Assembly: GCF_000220395.1 (NCBI RefSeq)
Contig: NW_004086455.1
Coordinates: forward strand, 50,866 to 114,865
Direction of reading: 5' to 3'
Source of the DNA: Ichthyophthirius multifiliis
Lineage: Eukaryota; Ciliophora; Oligohymenophorea; Hymenostomatida
DNA length: 64,000 nt
Positions 23,343 to 34,704 of the stretch are shown here, piece after piece. Each line of letters opens with the position of its first letter. The first letter of the stretch is position 1. The translations under genes were made by a program, and so were the position numbers. The notes under the pieces are model-generated. The model was not told the origin of the DNA, did no database searches, and was given only the letters and a program-made list of their open reading frames with translations.

Positions 23343-24877
23343 TCAACCAAAGCTTTAATTATTAAAACTAATGTTTTGAATATCATCTTATTAATTATTC
23401 AATAATAAATTTTAATTAAGTTATTCATTATTATTTTTATTATTATCATCTTTTTATTGTTAGTAATACATTTAAAGCGATTTTTTTTTTTTCTCATGAT
23501 AATTATCAAAAATAAAAACATGAAATTTATCGTTTTTGTCGTTTTTGTCGTTATTATTAGAAAAACTATCATTAACAAAGCATTATAAATGATTTTAATT
23601 TACTTTTTGACTTAAGAGTATATTATCTTCATTATTTTAATTTGTATGTAAATTTGTATTCGTAGTCGCAGTTTTTGTATTCGAATTTGAATTATTAATT
23701 AAATTTTATAATATTTCTTGGCTGTTTTATTTATTTAAAATCGGTTATATATTTTTTAAGCAATACTATTCAATGTTTTCAACAGAAAAGTTATTTTATA
23801 ATTAACTTGATAAATACAAAGAACTAATTTATTTACTTAACTATTAAATAATATTTGATTATTCCAAAATTTGCAAATTTTATTTTTCAGTTAATATCTA
23901 TTATTATTAATTAATAATTTTTTAATCATTTAATTCAATTTTTAATTATTCGATAATTTAATTTTAATTTATAATTATATTTTTATAATCTTGTTGATTT
24001 TATTTGTATTTTTCAAAGAGATTTTTAGCTTTACAGACAGTATTTTAAATAAGATTTTATTTGTTAGGAATTTAACAATTAATTTTTTTTAATTAACTTT
24101 GAAAAGAAATTTATTCGGATTATTTTTGTTCATTTTAAAATAAATTATTAAATAAGGCTTGAAAATCTTTAAATTATTATTTACATTTTTTTTCTTTTTT
24201 GAAACTATTTTGAAATATATTATTTATTTTTATGTAGTTATCGCTTTCTTTTAAATTCTAAACTTGATTACTTAAATAATTGCTTATATTTACTTCATTA
24301 TAATAACTATTATTTCGAGAAAGAGATTATGCTTTTTTATGAATTTTTTTTCTTTGTCCGTTTAATAATATTTATTCATCGGAACTTTAAGTTTATCCAT
24401 ATTTTCTATTTCTTTCTTTTACTCTAAATTATTAACTTTTTTAAAATTATTATTAATTATTCTCCGTTACTGAATTTTGTAAAAACTAATTTTTAATTAA
24501 TTATAAAATGAGACTGTTTTATACTTTTTCTTTGTTTGAAATTGCAAATCTCTGAATATTATTAACTTTTGGACTATTATTTTCTATTTAACTCTTTTTT
24601 TCGGTAAATATATCACATTGCTTTTTTTTCTTTAAAGAATTTTTATTATAATTTTCTTAAATTTTAATTTTATTATATTCATTATTATTAATTAAAGTAT
24701 ATTTATGAATAAGAGAATTTGCTTTTATTTCATTTTTTTATTAAAATACTAATTTATTTTAATTATTAAAATTAATAGAATTTTAATGTTTATTACATTC
24801 AAAACGTCCTCCTAATATTTATTATTATTATTTACATATTTATTTGCTTTATGTGATGATGTCTTTATAAAAATCAT
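23343..24877 (-). CDS. Asn/Gln/Ser-rich protein with central coiled coil
   Basis: From ATG 24875-24877 the minus strand codes a low-complexity head, a GGRFECNKHQNS segment, a Ser/Asn region, then a long coiled coil (NLIQNTVCKAKNLFEKYKQN, IIEQLKIELNDQKIINQQQI). An Asn/Thr-rich tail with DKNDKNDK repeats follows, ending NISFNNQSFG at TGA 23343-23345. Two A/T runs (24344-24351 and 23451-23455) are one base short; a further discontinuity near 24830 is of another kind, perhaps a missed intron. The repeated AAAAACGAC triplets encode the DKN repeats. No family is recognised. The palindromic element at 24911-25077 lies 35 bases upstream of the start. Confidence 0.55.
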
Positions 24878-24910
24878 ATTATTAATAATTGCTTAAATTA
24901 TGTTAATTAC

Positions 24911-25077
24911 AAAATATTACTTGATTTGATGCTTTTTTATTTTTTCTTTATTTTTTTAAAAACTCAATAAATAAAAAAAAAGATCATAAAAAATAAACAA
25001 CTTCAATTTTTTTTCTATATTGAGTTTTAAATTAAATTACAGAAAATATAAAAAAGCATCAAATCAAGTAATATTTT
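24911..25077. repeat. Palindromic (MITE-like) element copy 2
   Basis: The outer 22-23 bases of the two arms are perfect inverted repeats (AAAATATTACTTGATTTGATGC at 24911 and its complement ending at 25077). Inside, the arms match imperfectly over another 30 bases, ending at ACTCAAT / ATTGAGT. The loop carries ACTTCAATTTTTTTTC. The inner right arm (TTGAGTTTTAAATTAAATTACAGAAAATATAAAAAA) resembles the corresponding part of the element at 22261-22408. No transposase is encoded, so this is a non-autonomous foldback or MITE-like element. Confidence 0.75.
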
Positions 25078-25590
25078 ATTTTAATTATTCTTTTATTAAC
25101 TTTTACTTTTTTTACATTTTTCTAAACTTGGAGAATTATATATTTTATAATAATTAGGAGATTATTCTTTACTAATATTATATTATGTGTTTTCATTGTT
25201 ATTTTTGAGACTTTTTTTTTATTATTCAATAGTTCGTTTATTATTAGTTTTTCTAATTATATTTTTTTATGTTTTTTTTGGGCTTTAATTACAACTCAAT
25301 AATTTACTTGTTTCATTTGATGACCTTCTGCATATATTAAATATGTTTGAAAGTTTTTTTTATTTATTTGTTGGTTGATCGAGTGATACATTCTTATTTT
25401 CCATAAATTGATTATAGCCTACAATTATTTATGTTTTTGGAATACATTTTGCTGTGTTTTGCAAAGATTACTATTTGTCAGTATGTTGAAGAAACGAACT
25501 TATGAAACCTCTTTAAAAATCAGAATAGCTTCTTCCATAAAGAATCTAAGAGCGATTTATTTTTTATAAGTTTTTTTATGATAGCTTCAT
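25003..25590 (-). CDS. Ser/Asn/Lys-rich protein reading into the palindromic element
   Basis: An uninterrupted frame of 196 codons runs from ATG 25588-25590 (MKLSQKNLQKINRSQILYGR) to TGA 25003-25005. The N-terminal half has ordinary composition (GRSYSDFQRGFISSFLQHTD, IIVGYNQFMENK); the rest is Ser/Asn/Lys-rich. The last 24 residues or so, beginning LLDLMLFYIFCNL, are encoded by the right half of the palindromic element, including the stop codon, so the element probably truncated or replaced the original C-terminus. The next gene downstream (23343-24877) has similar composition, and both may be pieces of one gene split by the element. The family is unknown. Confidence 0.6.
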
Positions 25591-26212
25591 TATTTCTTTT
25601 TTTTATTTTGGTCTATTTTAATTGAATTAAGTATGATTATGTTTATATATTATTTACTTAAATATATTATATTAAGATTTATTTATTTAATCAACGTAAT
25701 AAAAGAAAATAAATAATTTAACTAAAAAAAATATAAGATAAAAAATAAAATAATAAATTATTAAATATATTTTTTTTTAAATATACTTATTTTATATTTT
25801 AATTTAAAACTAATTATTTTTTTAATTTTATATAAAGAAAATAAAATAAATTATTTTACATATATAATTTAATTATTAATAATAAAATTATTATTTATTA
25901 AATACTACATTGATAGTTTTTATATATTTTTAAAACATTATTTAATCTTATTGATCAATACAAAGCATTTAATATAAATTAATAAACCTTATATTTTATT
26001 TTACATTATACTAATATTAATTAATTAAATATTTTTTTTTAAATTTAAAATTTTTTCTTTTAATTGATATTTTTAAAAGATATAAAAAAATAAAAATTTC
26101 TTTACAAAATTATTATTCAAAAAAAAAGATATATATTTTTTAAATTTATAAATATAATACAAAAACTAAAATAAATTTAAACCATATAAATTTATATAAA
26201 GCAAATAATTAT
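25591..26212. other. AT-rich intergenic region
   Basis: A/T-rich sequence with long T-runs; no coding signal seen. It separates a minus-strand gene from the plus-strand oxygenase copy and so holds two promoters. Confidence 0.55.
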
Positions 26213-26253
26213 AAAAAATATAAAAAAATAAAATAAACTAAAATAAATTAAAA

Positions 26254-27362
26254 ATGAATACATTTGAAAAAGCACCTATAGTTATATTTGATTATGAAGA
26301 TCTTAAAAACAGAGAATCAATTTTATACGAAAAAATTGATAAAGCTTTTGGACCTCATGGGATTGGTCTTTGCCTTGTATCAAACGTACCAGACTACGAA
26401 AAATATCGTACTGCCTTACTTCCATAAGCTAATATACTTGCAAATTTACCAAAAGAAGAGTTAGATAAATTAACGAAACCTGAAATGTATTATTTTTCTG
26501 GTTGGAGTCATGGAAAAGAGCAATTTAAGGGAAGAATAGATTATACTAAAGGAAGTTACTATGCATTCGTGCGCGAAGATGAACCTATAAAGGAGCTTTT
26601 AGAAGATACAAAAAAATAAGGAGGAGTAATAGTACGAAATGTATGGCCTTAAAATAATATAATAGAAAACTTTGAAAAAAACTTTAAAAATTTGGGTAAT
26701 TTAATGTGTGATGTTGGAAGTTTGTTAGGTTATCATTTAGATAAATACATTAAACATAAGTAACCAAATTACATAGATGGTACAATAGAAAAAATTATAA
26801 AGGAAGGGAATCAACATGTTGGTCGTTNNNNNNNNNNNNNNNNNNNNNGTCGTTTGTTACATTATTTTTCTGTAAAGAAAAGAAAACGATTCAAGATGAT
26901 TGGTGTGGCTGGCATAATGATTTTTCTGTTGTAACTGGATTAGCATCGGCTATGTATTTTGATGAAAAAGGTAATTTATTACCTAATTATGATGTCGAAA
27001 ATGACGGTGGTTTATTTGTTAAAAATAGATTTTCTGAATAATAAAAAGCTTTTATACCTAATAATTGCTTGGGTTTTTAAATTGGAGAAGTTGTTTAAAT
27101 ATTATCAGGAGGTATTTTAGAAGCAACACCTCATTGTGTTGTTAGAGGAGAGAATTCTGTTTAAGATGGAGCTTGCAGAAATAATTATGTATGCTTTATT
27201 AGTCCGAATTAAGAGTTTTAGATGAAAGTACCAGATGAATCTTTAATTGATAAAGTAGCAAATATGGAAGGTTATTATGTTAGTAAACTAAAAGACAGAT
27301 GGAAAAACAATATGCCTTATGGAATATTTAGTAGCAATTCATCAAAATCAATTAGATATTGA
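26254..27362 (+). CDS. 2OG-Fe(II) oxygenase-like protein, left copy (with gap)
   Basis: This is the plus-strand copy of the gene described at 29534-30616. It starts MNTFEKAPIVIFDYEDL, typical of the isopenicillin-N-synthase-like N-terminal domain, and carries the facial triad HND (WHNDF) and His in TPHCVVRG. Bases 26828-26848 are N; the flanks GTCGTT/GTCGTT repeat the same six bases, and the right copy shows nothing is missing there. The copy also lacks one T (TTTTCTGTAAAG against TTTTCTTGTAAAG), so it is frameshifted as written. After removing the Ns and the repeated six bases it is 1082 bases, one short of the intact copy. It is either a duplicated gene with a mutation or an assembly product. 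Confidence 0.8.
26828..26848. other. Assembly gap of 21 N
   Basis: The gap is flanked on both sides by GTCGTT. Comparison with the intact inverted copy (GGTCGTTTGTTAC) shows the two contig ends overlap by six bases, so the true gap length is negative. Confidence 0.95.
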
Positions 27363-28093
27363 TTTTTTTATTTGATTTATCAAACAAATTTAATTATATA
27401 TAATAATTTATTTTAGTATTTTTTTATAAATGAATCTATCTTATTAATCAATTATTTTTAATTAAAAATTCATCAAATATAAACAAAAAAACTTGAAAAA
27501 ATGATAAAATCTAATAAAGGAATAATTTCTTTAAAAAAATTAAAATATATTTAATTATATTAAATTACAAATAATTTTTTTATTAGAAAATTCTATTAAT
27601 TTATTTTATTATAAATTAATTTAAATTATTTTTTATTAAATCATATTTTTAAGATTTATTTTCAAAGAATAAACATATAATTATCTTATTAGATCTTCAA
27701 GAAAAATATTTCTATATTATAAAACAATTAAATTTAAAATATAATAAGAATGGAATATAATAAAAATAGATAAAATATGCACCAAAATAGAATTTAATTA
27801 ATGTTATGTAAAATAAAATTTTATAAAATAGGAAATAAATGTGGAAATTTTAATATATATAAAAATAAATATTAGATTTAATTATTTTTGTCGAAAAGTT
27901 AAAATAAAAACGAAAAATAAATAAAAAAACAAAGATATATGATTGATATAATAAATAAAAAATTAAAATATTTATTATATTATAATTAAATATTAATAAA
28001 TAAAAATTAATAAATAATATCAATATATAAATAATAACATTTAATTTTTTTAAATATAAAAAATTTTAATTTTCCTAATATTTTTATGTAATA

Positions 28094-28560
28094 TCATGCA
28101 AAAAAAAAATATTCTTCATTATTACTATCTATAAGTTCATGTGAATATTCTATATACTTTTTAATATCATTTATTATAAATTACATTTTTTATTCTATTT
28201 GAAAATGAATTATGAATATCTATCACTTCAATATTATCTATTTTTACTATTCTCAAATTAAATAAATTTTCAACCTCAAATTATATAATTTTTAAGTTTT
28301 TATTAGAATTATTTATATAAAGTTAATTATAATTTTAACAACTAAACTTTATTCAATTATAATCTGGAGATGTACTTGCACAATTTGGAATATCTATAAA
28401 TAGGATTAAAAATTATTTTTTTACTTTTTTTAGTATGATAATTGCAGCATTTTAGTAATATTACTTCCATAACTTAACATTTATACGAAATTATTAGAAT
28501 TTTCATATAAGATACTGAAGCAATTTTAGTCCATCTATAACAATAAAATTTATTTACAAA
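28094..28560 (-). pseudogene. Leucine-rich-repeat-like gene fragment
   Basis: On the minus strand, blocks in different frames read LFIDIPNCASTSPDYN, then NLKIIQFEVENLFNLRIVKI with DNIEVIDIHNSFSN, then DIKKYIEYSHELIDSNNEEY before TGA 28094-28096. The spacing of Leu/Ile/Asn suggests LRR units. There is no start codon in frame and several shifts are needed, so this is likely a remnant. It lies in the spacer of the inverted duplication. Confidence 0.4.
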
Positions 28561-28836
28561 ATTCAGAAAAATATTAATTTAATATTTAAGTAATGAAAGT
28601 TATTAAAATATAAAACAAATTAAATTTATATAAATTATTTATAAAACAAATATATAAAAAAGATTTTTTATAAAAATAATTCATTTGTTTCAGATAATTT
28701 TTAATATTTTGAAAGCACGTAGATTTAAGTTTTATCTTACTGTTTATATTAATTATTTCTTTCATGTAATTTTAAACTATTAATCGTATTTTGAATTAAT
28801 CATAATTTATTTCTAAATAGAAGAAGATAAAATGCA

Positions 28837-28839
<3 letters not shown>

Positions 28840-28880
<41 letters not shown>
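28840..28880. repeat. (AT)n microsatellite
   Basis: About 40 bases of alternating AT, followed by further TATATA-rich sequence; read directly. Confidence 0.88.
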
Positions 28881-28893
<13 letters not shown>

Positions 28894-29444
28894 AAAATAT
28901 ATATATTTTATATTATATTTTATATATAAAATAATTAATATTATAGTTTTTTTTTTATTTTAATAATTAATCAAATTATTTAATTAATTATTAATATTAA
29001 TATTTTAAATTTATTTTATTTTTTGTAAATATAAAAAATTATTTTTGTTTAAATTTAATATTTATAATTTTTTTATATAATATATTTTATAAATAAAATA
29101 TGCAATAAAAACTTCAATTATTATTATCTAAAATAGTATAAAATATAATTAACATTAATAATTAGTAAACTACTTTATTTTTCGGTAAAATAAATGATAA
29201 TTAATTTTATGTTAATTCAGATATTAAAAAAATTATATATAAATATTTATATATAAATATATATATATATATATTTATTAACAATATAATTTAAAATATA
29301 TAAAAAATAAATGATTTGTTTGATTTTTAGTTTATTTAAATTAATGTTAATATTCCTCTAACAATTTTTATTTTTTATTTACTAAACAAATATTCAAGTA
29401 TTTTTTTATAATTATTTTTAAACACTTAATATATAAATATATTT

Positions 29445-30657
29445 TTGATTAATAAGATAGATTCATTTATAAAAAAATACTAAAATAAATTATTATATAT
29501 AATTAAATTTGTTTGATAAATCAAATAAAAAAATCAATATCTAATTGATTTTGATGAATTGCTACTAAATATTCCATAAGGCATATTGTTTTTCCATCTG
29601 TCTTTTAGTTTACTAACATAATAACCTTCCATATTTGCTACTTTATCAATTAAAGATTCATCTGGTACTTTCATCTAAAACTCTTAATTCGGACTAATAA
29701 AGCATACATAATTATTTCTGCAAGCTCCATCTTAAACAGAATTCTCTCCTCTAACAACACAATGAGGTGTTGCTTCTAAAATACCTCCTGATAATATTTA
29801 AACAACTTCTCCAATTTAAAAACCCAAGCAATTATTAGGTATAAAAGCTTTTTATTATTCAGAAAATCTATTTTTAACAAATAAACCACCGTCATTTTCG
29901 ACATCATAATTAGGTAATAAATTACCTTTTTCATCAAAATACATAGCCGATGCTAATCCAGTTACAACAGAAAAATCATTATGCCAGCCACACCAATCAT
30001 CTTGAATCGTTTTCTTTTCTTTACAAGAAAAATAATGTAACAAACGACCAACATGTTGATTCCCTTCCTTTATAATTTTTTCTATTGTACCATCTATGTA
30101 ATTTGGTTACTTATGTTTAATGTATTTATCTAAATGATAACCTAACAAACTTCCAACATCACACATTAAATTACCCAAATTTTTAAAGTTTTTTTCAAAG
30201 TTTTCTATTATATTATTTTAAGGCCATACATTTCGTACTATTACTCCTCCTTATTTTTTTGTATCTTCTAAAAGCTCCTTTATAGGTTCATCTTCGCGCA
30301 CGAATGCATAGTAACTTCCTTTAGTATAATCTATTCTTCCCTTAAATTGCTCTTTTCCATGACTCCAACCAGAAAAATAATACATTTCAGGTTTCGTTAA
30401 TTTATCTAACTCTTCTTTTGGTAAATTTGCAAGTATATTAGCTTATGGAAGTAAGGCAGTACGATATTTTTCGTAGTCTGGTACGTTTGATACAAGGCAA
30501 AGACCAATCCCATGAGGTCCAAAAGCTTTATCAATTTTTTCGTATAAAATTGATTCTCTGTTTTTAAGATCTTCATAATCAAATATAACTATAGGTGCTT
30601 TTTCAAATGTATTCATTTTTAATTTATTTTAGTTTATTTTATTTTTTTATATTTTTT
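29445..30657 (-). repeat. Right arm of the 1.2-kb inverted duplication
   Basis: Complement of the left arm (26213-27451). Identity stops abruptly on both sides, at TTGATTAATAAG (29445) and near 30657, and the flanks are unrelated. Confidence 0.88.
29534..30616 (-). CDS. 2OG-Fe(II) oxygenase-like protein, intact copy
   Basis: The frame is 1083 bases (360 residues) from ATG 30614-30616 to TGA 29534-29536, with no intron. The N-terminal half carries the fold typical of isopenicillin-N-synthase-like oxygenases (IDKAFGPHGIGLCLVSNVPD). The jelly-roll half shows the Fe(II) triad: His and Asp in DDWCGWHNDFSVVTGL, and the distal His in ATPHCVVRG followed by the Arg that would bind 2-oxoglutarate. Such enzymes hydroxylate small molecules or proteins using O2 and 2-oxoglutarate; the substrate is unknown here. 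Its sequence is the reference for judging the damaged left copy. No signal peptide, so a cytosolic location is likely. Confidence is high for the fold and nil for the substrate. Confidence 0.82.
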
Positions 30658-31240
30658 AATTTTTTATTAGTTTTGACTTTTTAGATATTTTGGTACTTTG
30701 TTTATTCTATTTATTTTATATTTTTATATTTTCTATAGGTTTAATTTAATTTATTTTATATTTTATACATTAAATTTAAAAAACATGTATTTTTTGATGA
30801 ATAAAATACTAATAATTTTTTTATAAAAAAAATCTTTTAAAAATTTCAATTTAAAGATAAATTTTTATGATTTAAAAACGAATATATAATAATTAATTAT
30901 ATTTAATAAAAGTTTTCATATAATGCTTATTTATTTATTTGTATTAAATGATTATTGTTGAACCATGAAATTAGATAATGACTTTAAAATTTATAAAATA
31001 TAAAAAATTTATTTTATATTTTTATATTAATAATAAAATAAATAATTCAAAATAAAATATTTTATTTTTAAAATATATTTAATTATTTACTTTTTGATAA
31101 TATATTTTTTTTTCTAAAATTTTATGTTTAATACAAAAAATAAATAAATCTTAATAATATATATATATAAGCAAATAATATTCAAAAATACATAGTTAAT
31201 TCAAGTAAAATATACTAAAATAAAAAACAGAAATACTCAA
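30658..31240. other. AT-rich gap
   Basis: No coding signal seen; long A/T runs and TTTAT repeats. Confidence 0.55.
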
Positions 31241-31242
31241 TA

Positions 31243-31530
31243 ATGTCTAAGTTTTTTTTAAGTAAAAGAATAAATAAATTTTCATAAATATGAAGATGAA
31301 GATGAAATGCTATTTTGACTAAATTCATACAATATTTAAAGATAAAAATTTATATTATGTACATAGTTTATAATCTTAATTGCATAAAGTTAAATGAAGT
31401 AATCTAAAATAATTATCATGATAATATTTATTTAACACGAGAATTTGCTTAAGGATTTTAATACTAAACTTGAAAAAAGATGAAAGAAAAGTTAAATATA
31501 AGGATTACTAAATTTTATTTTAATATTATA
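31243..31530 (+). CDS. Possible small gene, frames interrupted
   Basis: The plus strand has coding-like pieces: ATG 31243-31245 (MSKFF..), HKYEDEDEM, KDKNLYYVHSLQSQLHK, and NEVIQNNYHDNIYLTREFAQGFQYQT ending at TGA. They occupy different frames, with switches near T- or A-runs. It could be one small exon-interrupted gene or a remnant. No family is recognised and neither end is certain. Confidence 0.3.
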
Positions 31531-32499
31531 AGAACTATAATATACATAAAATGTATAAATTATTTAAATTAAAATAACATTATATTGAGAGATATAATCA
31601 TTAAAATATTTTTTTTTATAAAAATGGAATTTTAAAAATTCAAGATTTTTAGTCTTGTAATTATAAATAAACAAGCACAATTTTGTGAATAAAATAGACA
31701 AAAATTAATTTAATTAATTAAAAAAGAAATAAATTTTTTCAATAAAAATCCCATTTTTTTTCTTAAAAATTGTAAAGTCTTATTAATAGAATTTAATAAA
31801 AAAATGTTTAAGAAAGAATTATTTTATTTAATTCAATAAAAATAAATGAATTAATAAAATTAAATTATTTAATTAAAAGTGATTTAAATTAATAAGTTAA
31901 AAATAAAATATTTATTTATTGATAATTTTAAAATTTTATTAAATTATTAAATTAAGTTATTAATTAAAATTTATCAAACAATTATATTTAAAGAATTAAT
32001 GAACATTTATATACTAATTTTAAACTTTATTAAAATATCTATAAAACTTGTGTAACTCAATAATTTACTGATTGTTTTAAATAGTGCAAATATTAATTGA
32101 TTTCATTTAATTCCTATTATTTATTTTTATATTAGTTAGAACAAAAAAATTATTTAGTTTTCATATTCTTTTATTAATATAAAAAAGTAATAGTAATAAA
32201 TTTTAAGATATAATAAAAATTATATAATAATATATTTAAAAATCTTTATGTATTTTAATATTTGTTTCTACTTTTTTTATTTAGTTCATATATTAAAAAT
32301 TAATAACCTAAATATTAAATAAAATTATTTTACCTTAAGAAGTAAAATAAAAACAATTATATAAAATAAATAATAAAAATTTGAATTTTTTTAACTTAAA
32401 TTTTATTAATTATTTTTATAAAATTTCGAAATCTATATAAATAAAAATTATTTATATTTTTGTTAAATATATTTTATTTATATATTTAATAATATAATA
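31531..32499. other. AT-rich gap
   Basis: Nearly a kilobase of A/T-rich sequence with no recognisable gene, RNA or repeat structure other than short A/T palindromes. Confidence 0.55.
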
Positions 32500-33511
32500 A
32501 TGAGCAATAAATAATTAGTTTCTTAAAATCTTCCATTATTAAATATAAATTAATTTTAGAAAAGCTAAGGCATTTAATAAAAAACTTTTAGATATTAACT
32601 TCCGATAATAGATTAAATTACTTTTATTAAACAATAAGCAAATAACGAATAAATTTTTACTTCAGTAAAAACATTATAGAATGAATATGTTATAAAAAAT
32701 CTCAAATTAAATGTGGGAAGTTTAAATATATTTTTAGATTATGATAATAAAATGCCTTAATATCATAACATATTAAAATATAAAAAGTATTTTTAATATT
32801 TTGGTTATTTAATTTATTTTTTTATAAAATAAAGAAAGAAAAATCTAGATAATAGCTAAGATGAAGATGAAAAAGAACATATTTAGAAAAAACCAAAGTA
32901 TTTAAATCATATAGATGTAAAATAATAAAACTTAATATTTTTATTATTTAATAAAAGGCTTTAAAATTTGATGATGATGAAAAAAGAAGGAAACTAGTAG
33001 CAAAATAAATGGTTTAAGAGATATTTAAAAAAAATTATGGAGAAGATTCTAATAAAATACTAGAAAAAAATTTCAAAGAAATATTTAGAATTAAAAATGA
33101 ATTTCCAAATGAAGATATTTAAAGTAATTACAAAATATATATGTATCTAAAATTAAATATATATTTTATAAATAGTTACTAACTTCATAAAAAAAAATAT
33201 AAAAAAAAGTTTGAAAGAGAAAATTGATCTTTATATGGAAAACTAAAATTAAACTATTAATATATTTTAAACTGAAAATACAGCATATAAATAAAAAATA
33301 AATAATTTAAATGAAAAAAAAAAAGCTAAGTTAAAAAGCAGAAATATATATAATAAATCATTAATTTAATTTAAAACTAATAATCAGAATTCTAAAAAAT
33401 TACATTAGACATCAATAATAAGTTCACCAAATAAATCTTTATTTCAGATGAATAAATAAAAATAAAATAATGGTATTGAATAAAAATAATTAAGTAAAGA
33501 ATAAATGAATG

Positions 33512-33566
<55 letters not shown>

Positions 33567-34531
33567 TAATTTAAGCTAGATAAAAAAGCTTATATCTAAA
33601 CGAAAATAATATATATTCTTTCGAAAAATAATTTGTTGGAAATATTTCAGAATATAATTAATAATAAAGAGTTATATATATTTATTAAATTAAATTTAAA
33701 TATTTTGATGTCTAGAACATTTGGAAATTATACGATTATGAAAATGAAATTACTAAGATATAAAAAGATAAAACTTTTTTAGAATTTTTAGAAGGAAACT
33801 AAAAATATTTTAATAGCTATTTAAAAAAATACAAAATTTCTAATTTTGGAAGGACAGAAGAAAAAAATTAATTAAAATGATGATGATTATGTATAATTTT
33901 TATAAAACTATTAAGAAGTTCCTTGTCATGAAGTTTTTATTTATTAAGAATAATAAATTATTATTTGGAATTAAAATTTATAATCTGATTTTATAATGAA
34001 TATTTGCTTTAATTTTCCAAATTTTCGTTAGTTGCAAGTGATTTTTATTTGATATATACTTTTTTATATATATATTTTTTTTATAATAAGATATTAGAAT
34101 TGGTGAAGACTTAATTAAAAGAAGCATTTATTTTGTTATTATTAAGTTTATTATAATTAGAATGCAATTAAATAAAATGTATTAATCTCAGTTATAATTA
34201 AGTAGGATAAAGATCTTTTTAACTTATTTTTAAAATACTTTAAAATTAAAAAAGTCTTAAAATATTAGGATTAAGAAATGTTGGTATGGATAATAATTTG
34301 TTTTTAAATTTATGTATTTAAATTGCTAAATATTAAAAATTAGAAGAATTGGATGTTGCTGAAAACACAATGGATGAAAGTTCTTTAGATAGCATGAAAA
34401 CTATTATTAAATATTTAAAATAATTATAAAGAATTAATATTTCTAAAAATAATATAAGTGAAAGTAAATATAAAGAATTAAAGAAACTCCTTCATGATTA
34501 AAATAAAATTAAAGAAATCATTTATTTTTGA
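32500..34531 (+). CDS. Leucine-rich-repeat protein with low-complexity N-terminal half
   Basis: ATG 32500-32502 begins a Gln/Lys/Asn-rich head. Introns fit at 32786-32833, 32921-32961 (approximately) and near 34040-34090. The middle has a coiled coil (KFDDDEKRRKLVAKQMVQEI) and a (TAA)n run at about 33520-33566. The C-terminal 150 residues are LRRs of the ribonuclease-inhibitor type: LQLECNQIKCINLSYNQVG, LKILGLRNVGMDNNLFLNLC, LEELDVAENTMDESS and LQRINISKNNISESKYKELK, ending at TGA 34529-34531. Such proteins often sit in ciliary or basal-body complexes, but no partner is evident. In the flanking frame the TAA run codes poly-Ile, which is unlikely, so a shift probably hides there. Confidence 0.65.
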
Positions 34532-34704
34532 TTTTTATAAATTTAATTAAATAATTTTGTTTAATTTTTATTTATTTTATAATATTATATCTAATATATT
34601 ATCAATAAACTTTTAAATTAAAATCTTAAAACAAAGAAACAAAATTAAGTTTTCTTCTTTCATAAAATAAAAAGCTAAATTTAAAATTAAGAAAAAAATA
34701 AAAA

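Larger units (their letters stand above)
26213..27451 (+). repeat. Left arm of a 1.2-kb inverted duplication
   Basis: The arm begins at AAAAAATATAAAAAAATAAA just before the oxygenase start and ends at CTTATTAATCAA after it. The complement of 29445-30657 matches it base for base in every stretch I compared, except the N gap with its 6-base echo and one missing T near 26871. Confidence 0.88.
27452..29444. other. Spacer between inverted arms, mostly AT-rich
   Basis: Almost pure A/T apart from a coding-like patch at 28094-28560 (listed separately) and an (AT)n tract at 28840-28880. No recombinase or transposase gene is visible. Confidence 0.6.
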
